A stretch of DNA of 64,000 bases from Doryteuthis pealeii (GCA_023376005.1 CM042179.1:21991906-22055905), one strand, 5' to 3'; counted from the first letter of the stretch, positions 52,670 to 62,790 are shown. Numbers and translations are program-made. The notes: a model not told the origin generated them from the sequence alone.

Positions 52670-52706
52670 AACCTACTAAAAGTTTCGCTTAATGCTCTTC
52701 AGGGCT
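52670..52706 (-). ncRNA. Hammerhead ribozyme, compact, canonical core (sense to NBEA)
   Basis: Minus strand: stem I AGCC/GGTT (four pairs, one G-T), CTGAAGA (plus TCTTCAG 52696-52702), stem II GC/GC with loop ATTAA, GAA (plus TTC 52684-52686), stem III ACT/AGT with loop TTT, H17 = A (52674). No extra base before stem II. The short stems resemble the minimal Penelope hammerheads. Confidence 0.68.
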
Positions 52707-52720
52707 AAGAGTCAGATCTT

Positions 52721-52757
52721 AGCCCTGAAGAGCATTAAGCAAAACTTTTAGTAGGTT
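52721..52757 (+). ncRNA. Decayed hammerhead, single core change
   Basis: Mirror of 52670-52706 with identical stems, but GAAA is AAAA (52741-52744), i.e. the invariant G12 is A. Predicted inactive. Confidence 0.6.
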
Positions 52758-53079
52758 CGTCTGACTCATTAGATTTATCTTTATTATTTGCTCTACTTAG
52801 GTATTGAGCACTTTTTACTTATTAGCTTTAGTCTCCTGGCAGATTTGTATGAATATATATATATATCTTATATATATATATATATGCATATAAATTGTTT
52901 TTTCTTTTGGCCAAAATATTGTACTAATAGATTATTTTTTGTTGGTACAATTATCTTGGTCTTTTCTTTTTTACAAAAATTTTTTTCTTCCCGGTTGATG
53001 CTTGGTAGTATATTTTTACAATCAAACTATTTGCTGGGTTTTTTCTCACCGCGAAGATTTACCAACAAGTTTGGTATAT

Positions 53080-53081
<2 letters not shown>

Positions 53082-53151
<70 letters not shown>
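53082..53151. repeat. (TA)n microsatellite, ~35 repeats
   Basis: Followed by (CA)n to 53164. The reading frame that crosses it is mostly repeat-encoded YIYI and is not a gene. Confidence 0.97.
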
Positions 53152-53163
<12 letters not shown>

Positions 53164-53254
53164 GAATTTTGATAATATATAGATGTCTACTTTTTTATAT
53201 TTAGTATTTCTTTATATCATTTATTTGTACATGTCCATATATGTAAGTAAGTAA

Positions 53255-53505
53255 AGTAAAGTCGACGGGGCGGCCTAAAGTCGGTAACAGCCAGTCAGCG
53301 AGGGAATCTATCCCCTTTTCAATAGCGCTAAACTAAGGAGATTGTCTTAGCATCTGAGGTGGCACGCCACACCTACCACTAGCTCCTTACTTTACCGCAC
53401 ACATCCCTGTGCTACTCATACGCCGAGTTGGCGAGGACCGGTATCGAACTAGGAACCTTTAGGTTTCTAGCCGAACGCTCTACCGACTGAGCTAACCTGG
53501 CCCAA
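53255..53505 (-). mobile_element. SINE family 1, full-length, minus, well preserved
   Basis: Minus strand GGGCCAGGTTAGCTCAGTCGGTAGAGCGTTCGGCTAGAAACC, B box CTAGTTCGATACCGGTCC, body to CTTTAGGCCGCCCCGTCGAC and TTTACTTTACTTAC. Probably one of the youngest copies; it retains several CpGs. Confidence 0.9.
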
Positions 53506-53609
53506 TATATGTATAATCCTATAACAAAGAACAAAACATTTTCATATTTTGTTTGGAAATTATCTAAAAGAAAAGATTATAAATATAAATCCCATTTCTC
53601 TCAATCAGG

Positions 53610-53830
53610 TTTCCATCTGAAGTAATACTTGACATGAATAAAAAGATTATGCGTTAGAGCACATCATGCTTAAAAGGAGAATTATTTTCAAACATCATTA
53701 ACAAAAAAAAAATAAACAATATTTTAATGCTCAAATATCAACAGGTTTTCATCAACCTGTGACTAATGCGTTTTAGGCTGAAAATTAAGACAAGAAACTG
53801 AAGCTGTAAAATGTAAATTCATAACAGACT
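53610..53830. repeat. Direct duplication, copy 1
   Basis: TTCCATCTGAAGTAATACTTGACATGAATAAAAAGATTATGCG...CAACAGGTTTTCATCAACCTGTGACTAATGCGTTTT...GAAACTGAAGCTGTAAAATG is repeated at 56375-56600 with few differences, and a 3' portion more distantly at 55650-55740. Contains a perfect hairpin CAGGTTTTCATCAACCTG. Confidence 0.82.
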
Positions 53831-54289
53831 TCCCTCCCCACCCTAGAAATGACAAAAGTGTAGAAATTTAATTTTACCCTAAAATCTCAAGTCCTTGAAT
53901 ATTTTTAGACAACAGAGATATGTAAATTACAGGTGAGTAATAAAATAAAACAAGTGAGCAGCAGATGGTGAGAAATTTATTAAAAATTCAAGGTAGGGGA
54001 CAAATATATATGACATTACTTTATCTAGATGTGTCAATCAGAACTCAAGTTCTAACCTATATTAAATTCTCACAGCATGGAATCTCTTTACATAGATATT
54101 TCCCATAAACTATTAGGTCATTCAGGTTTCATGATAAGTAATTCCTTTTCATAATATCTCAGAGCTATTAGAGTTACTTGGCAATGTCTGGTTCCTCTTC
54201 AAGTAATGTACAACAACTTGTAAAGGATTCTGCTTCTCTCTCGAGGAGTCCAGATTAAAAACATTTACATCTAAAAATGGACCTAATTA

Positions 54290-54450
54290 TCATTATGCTC
54301 TGATGATGATTTTTTTATAAATCAAAATATTGTCAATTTTAGCAATGAAAATGATATAAGAATATCTTCATTTTAACAACATTGTGTGTTTTTCATACCC
54401 TTTTATCTATATATACATATACATATACATATATATATATATATATATAG
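54290..54450 (+). mobile_element. Penelope-like terminus with decayed hammerhead
   Basis: TGCTCTGATGATGATTTTTTTATAAATCAAAATATTGTCAATTTTAGCAATG...TTTAACAACATTGTGTGTTTTTCATACCC matches 48190-48300, but the invariant G of GAAA is A and stem III is lost. Ends in (TA)n at 54430-54449. Confidence 0.65.
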
Positions 54451-54612
54451 TTGTTGATTGGGTTTGCGGCATTCCTTGATGCACCAATTCTTTCCTATTA
54501 ACTGTGCCTAAAAGTGTGGATGGTCCAACACAAGCCTTCACCACTATAAACAAATCACTGTGTGGGTGTTCATTGTATGAACCCTCATGTGTCGAAAATC
54601 GATAAGAAGTCC

Positions 54613-54656
<44 letters not shown>

Positions 54657-54782
54657 CAGTAAGAAAGAACAATTTTTAACCTGACCTATTATCAAACAGC
54701 AAATACTCTTTTACAAGGTCAATCTATCCTTCAATTCATCCATAGCTGAAGGGAGGGGTGGATCCATGCCTTTTCCAAGGAC

Positions 54783-55020
54783 ATTAGCTCAGTTGGTAGA
54801 TCCTCCACGTAGGAACCACAAGGTTCCTGTTTCGATACCGGCCACACCAACTCAGCGTATGAGTAGCACTGGGATCGGTGTGGTAAAGTAAGGAGTTGAT
54901 GGTAGGTGTTGCACTCCACCTCAGACGTCAAAACAATCTCCTTGGTCTAGCACTAGTGAAAAGATGATAGATTCCCTTGCTGTCTGGTTTATACTGACTT
55001 TAGCCACCCCGACGACTTTA
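54783..55020 (+). mobile_element. SINE family 1, plus, inserted in SINE 2 sequence
   Basis: ATTAGCTCAGTTGGTAGATCC to GACTTTAGCCACCCCGACGACTTTACC. Just upstream 54725-54790 is a scrap of SINE 2 in minus orientation (CATAGCTGAAGGGAGGGGTGGATCCATGCCTTTTCC). Followed directly by another SINE 2. Confidence 0.82.
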
Positions 55021-55029
55021 CCTTTTTTT

Positions 55030-55280
55030 TTAATTATCATCATAGGAAATTGACTCCGCGACCTAAGTTCAAATCCTGGATTAGGCTGTTTGAATTCTAC
55101 ATAGTGCTAATACCCTAGGGAAAGATATGAATACAACAGCTATGGGTAAAAAGTAGGGCAGACTGGACTCTTTAACCTTGGTAAGGTATTTATTCTAGAA
55201 GAAGGAAAACAGAATTAAAACCTGTTAAACTCCACTTAAGAAATTGACCTTGTGACACATCCTACTCATGCAGAGTGGTT

Positions 55281-55283
<3 letters not shown>
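55030..55283 (+). mobile_element. SINE family 2, plus, ending in (TA)n
   Basis: ATTATCATCATAGGAAATTGACTCCGCGACC, B box AGTTCAAATCCTGG, tail TGACCTTGTGACACATCCTACTCATGCAGAGTGGTTGG. (TA)n at 55284-55343 follows. Confidence 0.85.
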
Positions 55284-55346
<63 letters not shown>

Positions 55347-56220
55347 GTGTGTCAAAAAAGTATTGAGATTTTTTGTACTTTTTGACACCTTGTATTCTGA
55401 AAAAAATCAACACTCCATTCATTGTTCATTTCTATCTTGGTAAATACAGCTTCAATCTTGATACTTTTATGACACACCTGTGTATATATATATATATCAG
55501 TTTAAATTAGAACTTGATTTGTTGATTCCAGTCTTCATGCAAATAACTACTCATCCTCTCACTGCAATCTCTTAACTGGTACTCAAAATTTGCATATCAA
55601 ATTTATGCATTTATATAGTGTGCTTGAGCATTCTGTTTTAGCAACAATTTTTTTCAACCTCTGACTAACACACAAGGTGTTTTAAGCTAGGAATGAAGAC
55701 AAGAAATTCAAGCTATAAAATGCAAATTCAATACAGACTTTTTTATCAAACAACCAAGATGGATTTGTATCCTTTACTAGCAGAGCTACCCAGCATTGCT
55801 CGGAATTTAAAATGTTAAAAATAAATCTTATTCATATTTCTTTTTAAATTTTTTTTATTTAGTTTCAGAAATCTTCTGTCTAAGAGATTTTATCTCGAAA
55901 TATTAAGAATAAATCACAGGTTAACAAACAACACCATAGTTACCTTATTTTTCTTTACACTTGCATTGTGATAGCCTTCAAAACCAACCAACAAACCAAT
56001 ATAAACACAATGCTTCAAGAAAATTATAAAACACTTTTTTTATATATATTTGTTTTATTATCTTTTATTTTATATATTCTTGTTTTTAAGTTGTTTATAT
56101 TTTCTTCTTTTTATTTGTACTTTTTCTTTTATTTGTCTTATTTGATTTTTTATCATGTTTTATCCTTTATCAATTTGTTTATTTTTAATCATTTAAAAAA
56201 ATATTTTTTAAATATATCAT

Positions 56221-56780
56221 TGATTATACCCGTATTATATTTCTATTTAGCTTTTCTTATGAAAAATGAAAGGCAAAAAGTTTTAACCCTCTTCTCTGAC
56301 AAAAATTGGGTTTGCATTTTATTAAACTTTGGCCTTTATTGGTCTCCACCACATTTCCTTTATAAAAGGATGTGTTTCCATCTGAAGTAATACTTGACAT
56401 GAATAAAAAGATTATGTGTTAGAGCACATCATGCCTAAAAGGAGAATTATTTTCAAACATCATTAACAAAAAAAAATAAACAATATTTTAATGCTCAAAT
56501 ATCAACAGGTTTTCATCAACCTGTGACTAATGCGTTTTCGTCTGAGAATTAAAACAAGAAACTGAAGCTGTTAAATGTTAAATTCATAATACACTTTTTT
56601 CCCTAGAAATGATAATGATATCGTTGATTTGTACCCTTATTATATTTCTATTTAGCTTTTCTTATGAAAAATGAGGGGTAAAAAGTATTAACCCCCTTCT
56701 CGGACAAAAATAATGTGTGTATTTCATTAAACTTTAGTCTTTACTGGTCTTCACCAGATTTCTTTTATAAAAGGATGTGT
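56221..56780. repeat. A-B-A' arrangement of direct repeats
   Basis: Segment A, 56221-56372 (GATTATACCCGTATTATATTTCTATTTAGC...TTTATAAAAGGATGTG), recurs as A' at 56626-56782. Copy 2 of the 220-bp repeat (B, 56375-56600) lies between. A has a TATAAAAG near its end. This looks like terminal repeats around an insert, or a stepwise duplication. Divergence of A and A' is about 15 percent by eye. Confidence 0.7.
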
Positions 56781-57239
56781 ACTCGATTGTTGTACAGACA
56801 CACGGAAATCTCTTCAGATTTACTTAATCCTTAGTGCATATACAAAGATCTACTGTTTTTACATTGTATCAGTCAAATCAATATTCTTAAACACATATCT
56901 AGATGTTTATAGTCAATGAACTGTTGTTTCAGACTTATCTAAATCTTATTGTCATAACCAATTCCCTTAGTTACTGATATTTGTTTGTGAGTCAGACAAT
57001 TTACAATTGTATCACTAATCTTTTGAAAATACTAAATAAAATCATTACTTTCCTTGTTTATTGTAGTGAAGGTCAAGAAAGTTACCAGTTTAAGTGAGTA
57101 ACTATATTCACAAATAATGATTTTTAATTAACTTTAATTGTTTTCTATATGAATAACATTATTAAAATTTTCTAAATATTTGAATACTGCAACTGATACA
57201 CAAAATATTTTCATGAGATACCTCAAAGTCAATTTTGGC

Positions 57240-57905
57240 ATTCCATTGTGGTATGATTGTTAGCAAGCTAGTCTCACAGATCCACTACTACTGTAATAGA
57301 TTGTTCAATTCTTATTGGATGCCCCATACTTGCAATCTTATATCACATTTACCCATGGTGAATAGATTGGGTAAAAAGGGTGTGTCATTAAGTCTAATAA
57401 GCTAGCTAGTCTCATAGATCCATTAATACTGAATAGCTAGTTCAATCTTCATTGGATGCCCCATACTTTCAACCTTATGTCACATCTTACCCATGTCAAA
57501 TGGATTGGGTAAAAGGGCATCTCATCACAGTGTAATCACAGTCTTGTAGATCCATTACTACTGAAGGGGCAGTTTAGCTCACTCGGTAGAGTGGTCGGCT
57601 AGGAATCACAAGGTTCCTGGTTCAATACCGGCCCTTGCCAACTCAGCATATGAGTAGTACAGGGATCTGTGCAGTAAAGTGAAGAGCTGATGGTAGGTGT
57701 GGCGCTCCACCTCAGATGCCGAAATAATCTTCTTGGTCTAGCGCTAGTGAAAAGGGGATAGACTCCCTCGCTGATTAACTGATACCGACATTAGGCCGTC
57801 CCGACGACTACTTTACTACTGAATAGCGAGTTTGATCCTTACTGGAAGCCCCATACTTGCAACAGTGTCACATCCTACCCATGGCCAACAACCTCAAAGT
57901 GAATT
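57240..57905. repeat. ~140-bp tandem repeat interrupted by a SINE
   Basis: Units GCTAGTCTCATAGATCCATTA(C/A)TACTG...TTGGATGCCCCATACTTGCAA...CACATCTTACCCATG start at about 57265, 57400 and 57540. The third is split by the SINE at 57566-57812 and resumes at 57824. Confidence 0.78.
57566..57812 (+). mobile_element. SINE family 1 with 11-bp target-site duplication
   Basis: TTACTACTGAA occurs at 57555-57565 and 57813-57823, exactly bracketing a 247-bp element from GGGGCAGTTTAGCTCACTCGG to GTCCCGACGACTACT. This fixes both ends of family 1 and confirms retrotransposition. B box CTGGTTCAATACCGGCCC. Confidence 0.9.
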
Positions 57906-58003
57906 TATAATATTCATTTTGTTAAAGGATAGTGATTTTGAAGGAAAATATATCCTAGATTTTCTTTTAATTTTATATATGCTTTCTGCATAGTTGCTTG
58001 AAG

Positions 58004-58431
58004 AGATGCTGATAGGTACGTGTCCTGCGTCCCCGTGCACAAAAATCTAAAAGGACACAATAAAATCATATCCATTCTTTTTCTTCCCTCACCATTTCAA
58101 GCTAACTGTAAATACATTTCAATAGTTTCTTAGAAATGAATTACACAGGATAGGTTACAGGTAGGAGTTCTTTAGTTATTTCAGCGTAATCTAAAAGGTC
58201 ACCATTTCAAGCTAACTGTAAATACATTTCAATAGTTTCTTAGAAATGAATTACACAGGATAGGTTACAAGGTAGGAGTTAGACGGCTTTAGTTATTTCC
58301 CCAGATTATAAATAAAATCCCTACAATTTATTAATAAACTTTAGTTGGGACCCATAAATTTTTTCCGGGGACTCATTCAAAGCAAATATGTGCATCCCAG
58401 GACGCACTAAATCAAAAAAGTATCAGCATCA
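58004..58431. mobile_element. MITE-like element with GATGCTGATA inverted ends
   Basis: The left end GATGCTGATAGGTACGTGTCCTGCGTCCCCGTGCACA is mirrored by TGTGCATCCCAGGACGCACTAAATC...TATCAGCATC. Inside, a ~85-bp segment (ACCATTTCAAGCTAACTGTAAATACATTTC...GATAGGTTAC) is duplicated in tandem (58091 and 58200). Together these suggest a degraded DNA transposon. Confidence 0.68.
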
Positions 58432-58889
58432 CTGTGCTTGGATACATAAAAAATACATTCACATAATTGTATCATGACAAAATGCAAAATAGAACTTAGC
58501 ATAGTATTGATCCTTGGCTTTTTAATATCTCACCAAACAAAACTACTAAATACGTACAAGTTGTTGGTTGACTGCATTAAACTCACCAAACAAAACTAAA
58601 ATCTAATTGCTATATTTAGCTGGTAGGATTGAATGAATGTGTGTGGTTTTATTGCACAACACCATGGTTATAACATCATGCAAACGTTTTAAGGATACCT
58701 GTTTCTTTAAATCAGATATTCAGGATTTTAAACTATCATGTCACAGCATAAAATAGTTTTCAAATTCTGCACTTTGCAAAAGAATAGCCAGAAATACACT
58801 AAGTGACTCTAAACAATTTGAGGTATTTCACAGTATTGCCTACAAATAAGTACAATCAACAATCTTTTGATAAAAGGTATTTTCTTCTA

Positions 58890-59040
58890 AACCAGGGGTC
58901 ACCAAACTACGGCCCATGGGCCAGATCCAGCCCACAAAGGCATTTTATCAGGCACGCCGACGGTACTTGAATTTGTTTTTCTCAGAGCTTTCATTCTGGC
59001 TAGCCACATAGTGTGGCCCACGCTTTGTTCTAAATCCGTC
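58890..59040. mobile_element. hAT-like terminal fragment
   Basis: CAGGGGTCACCAAACTACGGCCCATGGGCCAGATCCAGCCC is the widespread hAT-type end (CAGRGGTC..CAAACT). The mirrored end is not intact (GTGTGGCCCACGC at 59012 may be its inner part). Confidence 0.55.
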
Positions 59041-59204
59041 TACAATACTGAAATTCTCCCAAAATAAAATTGCTTGAATATATATAAGAATGTACTTATT
59101 TTTGAACTGCTACATTCATATTTTTGGTTACAGACTTTTAATTCTGTATAGTTTGATAAGTAATATCTAATGATATCTGGTTTGATTGTATAATGTTCAG
59201 TGGA

Positions 59205-59500
59205 GGTGTTTGTGGTGTAATGGTTATCATCATAGGAAATAGACACAGTGACCAGAGTTCCAATCCTGGATGAATCTGTTAGCATTTCGGACAGCACTAA
59301 CATTCTTGGAAAAACTATGAATCCAATTATTCTCCCTCCAGCTATAGGTAAATAGTAGAGCAGACTTGGCTCTTTAACCTTGGTATAGCAACCAGTCTAA
59401 GAGAACAAAAATTCTGAATTCAAACCTGTTAAACTGCACTTAAAAACTGACCTTGTGTTGCATCCTGCTCGTGTGGGGGAGTTGGGTAAATACTTAGAAT
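59205..59500 (+). mobile_element. SINE family 2, full-length, plus
   Basis: GGAGGTGTTTGTGGTGTAATGGTTATCATCATAGG, B box GAGTTCCAATCCTGG, and the tail CATCCTGCTCGTGTGGGGGAGTTGGGTAAATAC. Confidence 0.87.
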
Positions 59501-59694
59501 ATTTAACTACAAATAACAAAATCCTGCTATCTTTGATTTAGAAGTAAACTTTCTTATAACAAAATTGTTAGGAGTGTACCTATTTATGGGTGATACTGTA
59601 TATTCCAATATCATTACAAGTCTTGCAAAAAATCTATTTAGTATTACCAGTTTGTAATAATGATACAGATTTAGTATCAAAGTATGTATTTATT

Positions 59695-60040
59695 TAACTA
59701 CTTCACCAGACAGGATGCAATACAAGAATGTTTAACTAAAGCTAAAGACTTGATGATTAGTCTTATCTGCGTTATTCAGACTATTGTCCTCATCTTCATT
59801 GTTATCTGTATTGAAACGTTGTACAGATAACAATGAAGATGAGGATAATAGTCAGAATAACGCAGATAATACTAAAGCTAAAGAACCAACCTGCCCTACT
59901 ATTTACCCAAAGCTGGGGGGAACGGATGGATTCTTGCCTTTTCTAAGGGGATTAGCATGAAGTGAAACAGAAGCAGTCTCATCCAGGATTTGAACTCTGG
60001 TTGCCAAATGATAACTGATATGCTATGTACACCTCCTGAT
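59695..60040 (-). mobile_element. SINE family 2, minus, split by a Penelope foldback
   Basis: Tail half 59695-59748 (AACTACTTCACCAGACAGGATGCAATACAAG) and body/head 59871-60040 (AAAGAACCAACCTGCCC ... GAACTCTGGTTGCCAAATGATAAC) are separated by the insert at 59749-59870. Confidence 0.8.
59749..59870. mobile_element. Penelope-like foldback insertion with 14-bp target-site duplication
   Basis: ACTAAAGCTAAAGA occurs at 59735-59748 and 59871-59884, flanking a 122-bp hairpin. The arms GATTAGTCTTATCTGCGTTATTCAGACTATTGTCCTCATCTTCATTGTTATCTGTA and mirror image have a ~12-nt loop. The arm sequence is the tail of the element at 1-470, so the foldback itself was inserted as a unit. Confidence 0.78.
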
Positions 60041-60749
60041 TTAGTATCAAAGTCAATGCGCAACTCCATTGCATATCCAAACTTTTCATATGAAACTTTT
60101 TTTTATTCCCTTTATTATAATTAAGTAAATATGTCTTAAGTGCTACTTAGAAGTTCTGAGAATTTGAATAGATTAATTAATCCATTCATCTATCAAATTT
60201 CCCAACTGACATTTCACACACCTCTTGAAAATAAGAAATAAAGAATTTCATTCTATCTCAATTATTCTTTCATTGAGGAAACCATATCATTCTTTAAGTT
60301 CTCCAAAATTCTTGGTAGCATCTTGTACATATGTAATAGATTAATATATTTATTTCTAAACTCCCCTCTTTACAAAACCGATCTCTTTAATGCAAACATA
60401 AATACAAGTCTAGCTATTACAGTAGTAATGGATCTGTGAGATTAGCTTGCTAAAATGGTAAATAAAATTAAACTATTAAAAAGAAAAAAAATTCTATCAA
60501 AGATTTGAAGATATCAGTCTATAGTGAACAATTTTCTTCAGACAGATACTGTTGTAACTCAAGTATCAGAGTTAACAGAGAAAGTAGGAAGGAAACGAGA
60601 AGTTAAACTTTAGTTAAGGAAAAAGGTTTACTAAGCAAGATACAAGTGAACAGTAATTAGCAATTGCTAGGTTGCATTAACAAATCCAATAAGATCTTGT
60701 TCTCTCCTCAGATTTCATTTATAAGAAAAACAGATGATTCCATTCTACT

Positions 60750-61275
60750 TAATGAGGTACTACATGACAGATACCATATAACATTAAGGTACTACATGAC
60801 AGATACATATACTACTACATTACTACATCGCAGATACATATAACAGATACCACACATCGCAGATACCATATAACGTTAGGTACTACATCGCAGATACCAT
60901 ATAACGTTAGGTACTACATCGCAGATACCATATAACGTTAGTACTACATCGCAGATACCATATAACGTTAGGTATACATCGCAGATACCATATAACGTTA
61001 GGTACTACATATCGCAGATACCATATAACGTTAGGTACTACATCGCAGATACCATATAACGTTAGGTACTACATCGCAGATACCATATAACGTTAGGTAC
61101 TACATCGCAGATACCATATAACGTTAGGTACTACATCGCAGATACCATATAACGTTAGTACTACATCGCAGATACCATATAACGTTAGGTACTACATCGC
61201 AGATACCATATAACGTTAGGTACTACATCACAGATACCATATAACATTAGGTACTATATCACAGATACCATATAT
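60750..61275. repeat. 31-bp minisatellite, about 16 copies
   Basis: Unit AGGTACTACATCGCAGATACC + ATATAACGTT. Most copies are identical. Several lack one or two bases of GGTAC. The ends (ATCACAG, AACATTAG) are the most diverged, with the homogenised CpG-containing version in the middle. Confidence 0.95.
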
Positions 61276-61479
61276 ATATAACAAATTTTGTTTATCTAAA
61301 AACAAAAATTTTACAAAAAGAAAGAAGACTAATTTGAGTAAGGTTATTAGCAATTAAATTGATGTTTCACTATAAGACTAACTTAATTAAAAATTAAATT
61401 TTATTTTGCAAAATGAACTCTATGCGTGATAAACCATGCTATTGTTTCTCTTTTTTTTATTATTGTAGATATCTTTTAT

Positions 61480-61855
61480 TGGTTAGTATTATCTGCGTTA
61501 TTCGGACTATTGTCCCCATCTTCATTGTTATTTGTACAATGTTTTGTACCAATAACAATGAAGATAGGGACAATAGTCTGAATAACGTAGATAATACTAA
61601 TCTTCAAGCCTCATCTCAAACATTCAGAGAAATTTTTTTGGTTAATTTTTGGACATCTTTATATGAATAATTTTGATTTTTCGGACTATTGTCCTCATTT
61701 TTGTTGCACTAGTTACTAACACAATGTTTCAGCTGCTGTATCCTCTGGCCTTCCTCAGGTGTTTCCAGTGTATCCAAGTATAGTAATGATACAACCTGGA
61801 AACACCTGGGGAGTCCATTTCCTATGACTCTAACCATTACACCACACGCCTCCTA
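61480..61855. mobile_element. Penelope-like foldback and fragments
   Basis: TTAGTATTATCTGCGTTATTCGGACTATTGTCCCCATCTTCATTGTTATTTGTAC (61487-61540) is mirrored by 61553-61606, then TTCAAGCCTCATCTCAAACATTCAGAGAAA as at 430-460. A second single-arm piece at 61680-61770 holds, on the minus strand, CTGAGGA ... GCTGAAACATTGTG. 61808-61852 is the tRNA-like head of a SINE 2 in minus orientation. Confidence 0.65.
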
Positions 61856-62109
61856 TAAATAGATATATAGAAAGAGAATAGTGGAAACATTTCTCTCCCC
61901 TTCTCACACATAGATTTCATTTTTGCAGAATAAAATTTCATTTCTGATGAAGTTATCTTTAAAGCAAAACATGTCAATCTAATTTTCTGTATTGTCTTCT
62001 TTTTCTCTGTAATTGTTATGCAAACGTTCAATTAAATAACTTATCCACTTTTATTTTGACTGGCAGGACCTGTGGATATACCACATTTGATTATTACAAA
62101 GTTTGATAT

Positions 62110-62790
62110 GTTTACTTAAGAGCTAGATATTTCAATATATAAAAAGTATAATAATCTTGATTTAAGTCTCTCTCACTATTTTTCTTTCTTTACTTCTTTT
62201 CATATTTTCATTATGTTCGATTAAAACAGATTAGCGTTATCGCTTTTGTGCACTCATCCCCTCTATCTTCCCCTACTCTGTTAACAATTCGAACTGGATA
62301 CTCTCGGAAAAAAGGAGGAGAAGAAAAATACTGACAACCAGACCAGACAAGAAGCGAGCATAGTACGTGACACACGCGTATCCTACATCAAGCCGAAACT
62401 GAATCCAAAACCATCCCACTGTATTCCTTGTCAGTGAGAATAAATAAAACAAATATTGTTATTGTTAACATATTCCCTGTTTTTATTATCAATTCTGTAT
62501 ATCCTACATTTCGGGATACAACACTTTCGTTCTTATATTTTTCAGTGTAGCATGTCCTTTTTCTTCTCTTTCTTTCTTTATAATAAAATTATATAATATT
62601 ATTATTAAGCTTAAGTGATAACACTCATAAAAAATAAGAATTTCGCAGATAAGCAGCACCAGGATTTATATTTTTGTATTTCATCTTGAACAATTAGGAC
62701 AGTCACATTTTTAACCAGAGGGTGTTGCAGAATAATAACGGACGGAAGATTTAGGAATACATATTGATATATAGATATTTTATCAAAATA
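62110..62790. repeat. Unnamed interspersed repeat with ~250-bp insert
   Basis: Second copy of 7300-7700. Relative to that copy it carries an insert from about 62278 (TGTTAACAATTCGAACTGG) to about 62524 (CATTTCGGGATACAACA), TGTT...AACA-bounded and CpG-containing, which fits a solo LTR. AATAAATAAAAC near 62440 could be its polyadenylation signal. Target duplication not clear. Confidence 0.6.

Larger units (their letters stand above)
52610..52795. mobile_element. Penelope-like foldback with intact/decayed hammerhead pair
   Basis: After (TA)n (52610-52646), AGATAAATCTAATGAGTCAGACGAACCTACTAAAAGTTTCGCTTAATGC...GGGCTAAGA is mirrored by TCTTAGCCCTGAAGAGCATTAAGCAAAACTTTTAGTAGG...CTCATTAGATTTATCT. Arm identity is close to complete. 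The one difference that matters is the base in GCGAAAC versus GCAAAAC. Confidence 0.75.

Noticed and set aside
54170..54260. Upstream neurobeachin exon near 54.2 kb
   Set aside because: Neither strand gives the expected conserved helix before AEIWS, and splice sites in the correct phase are missing.
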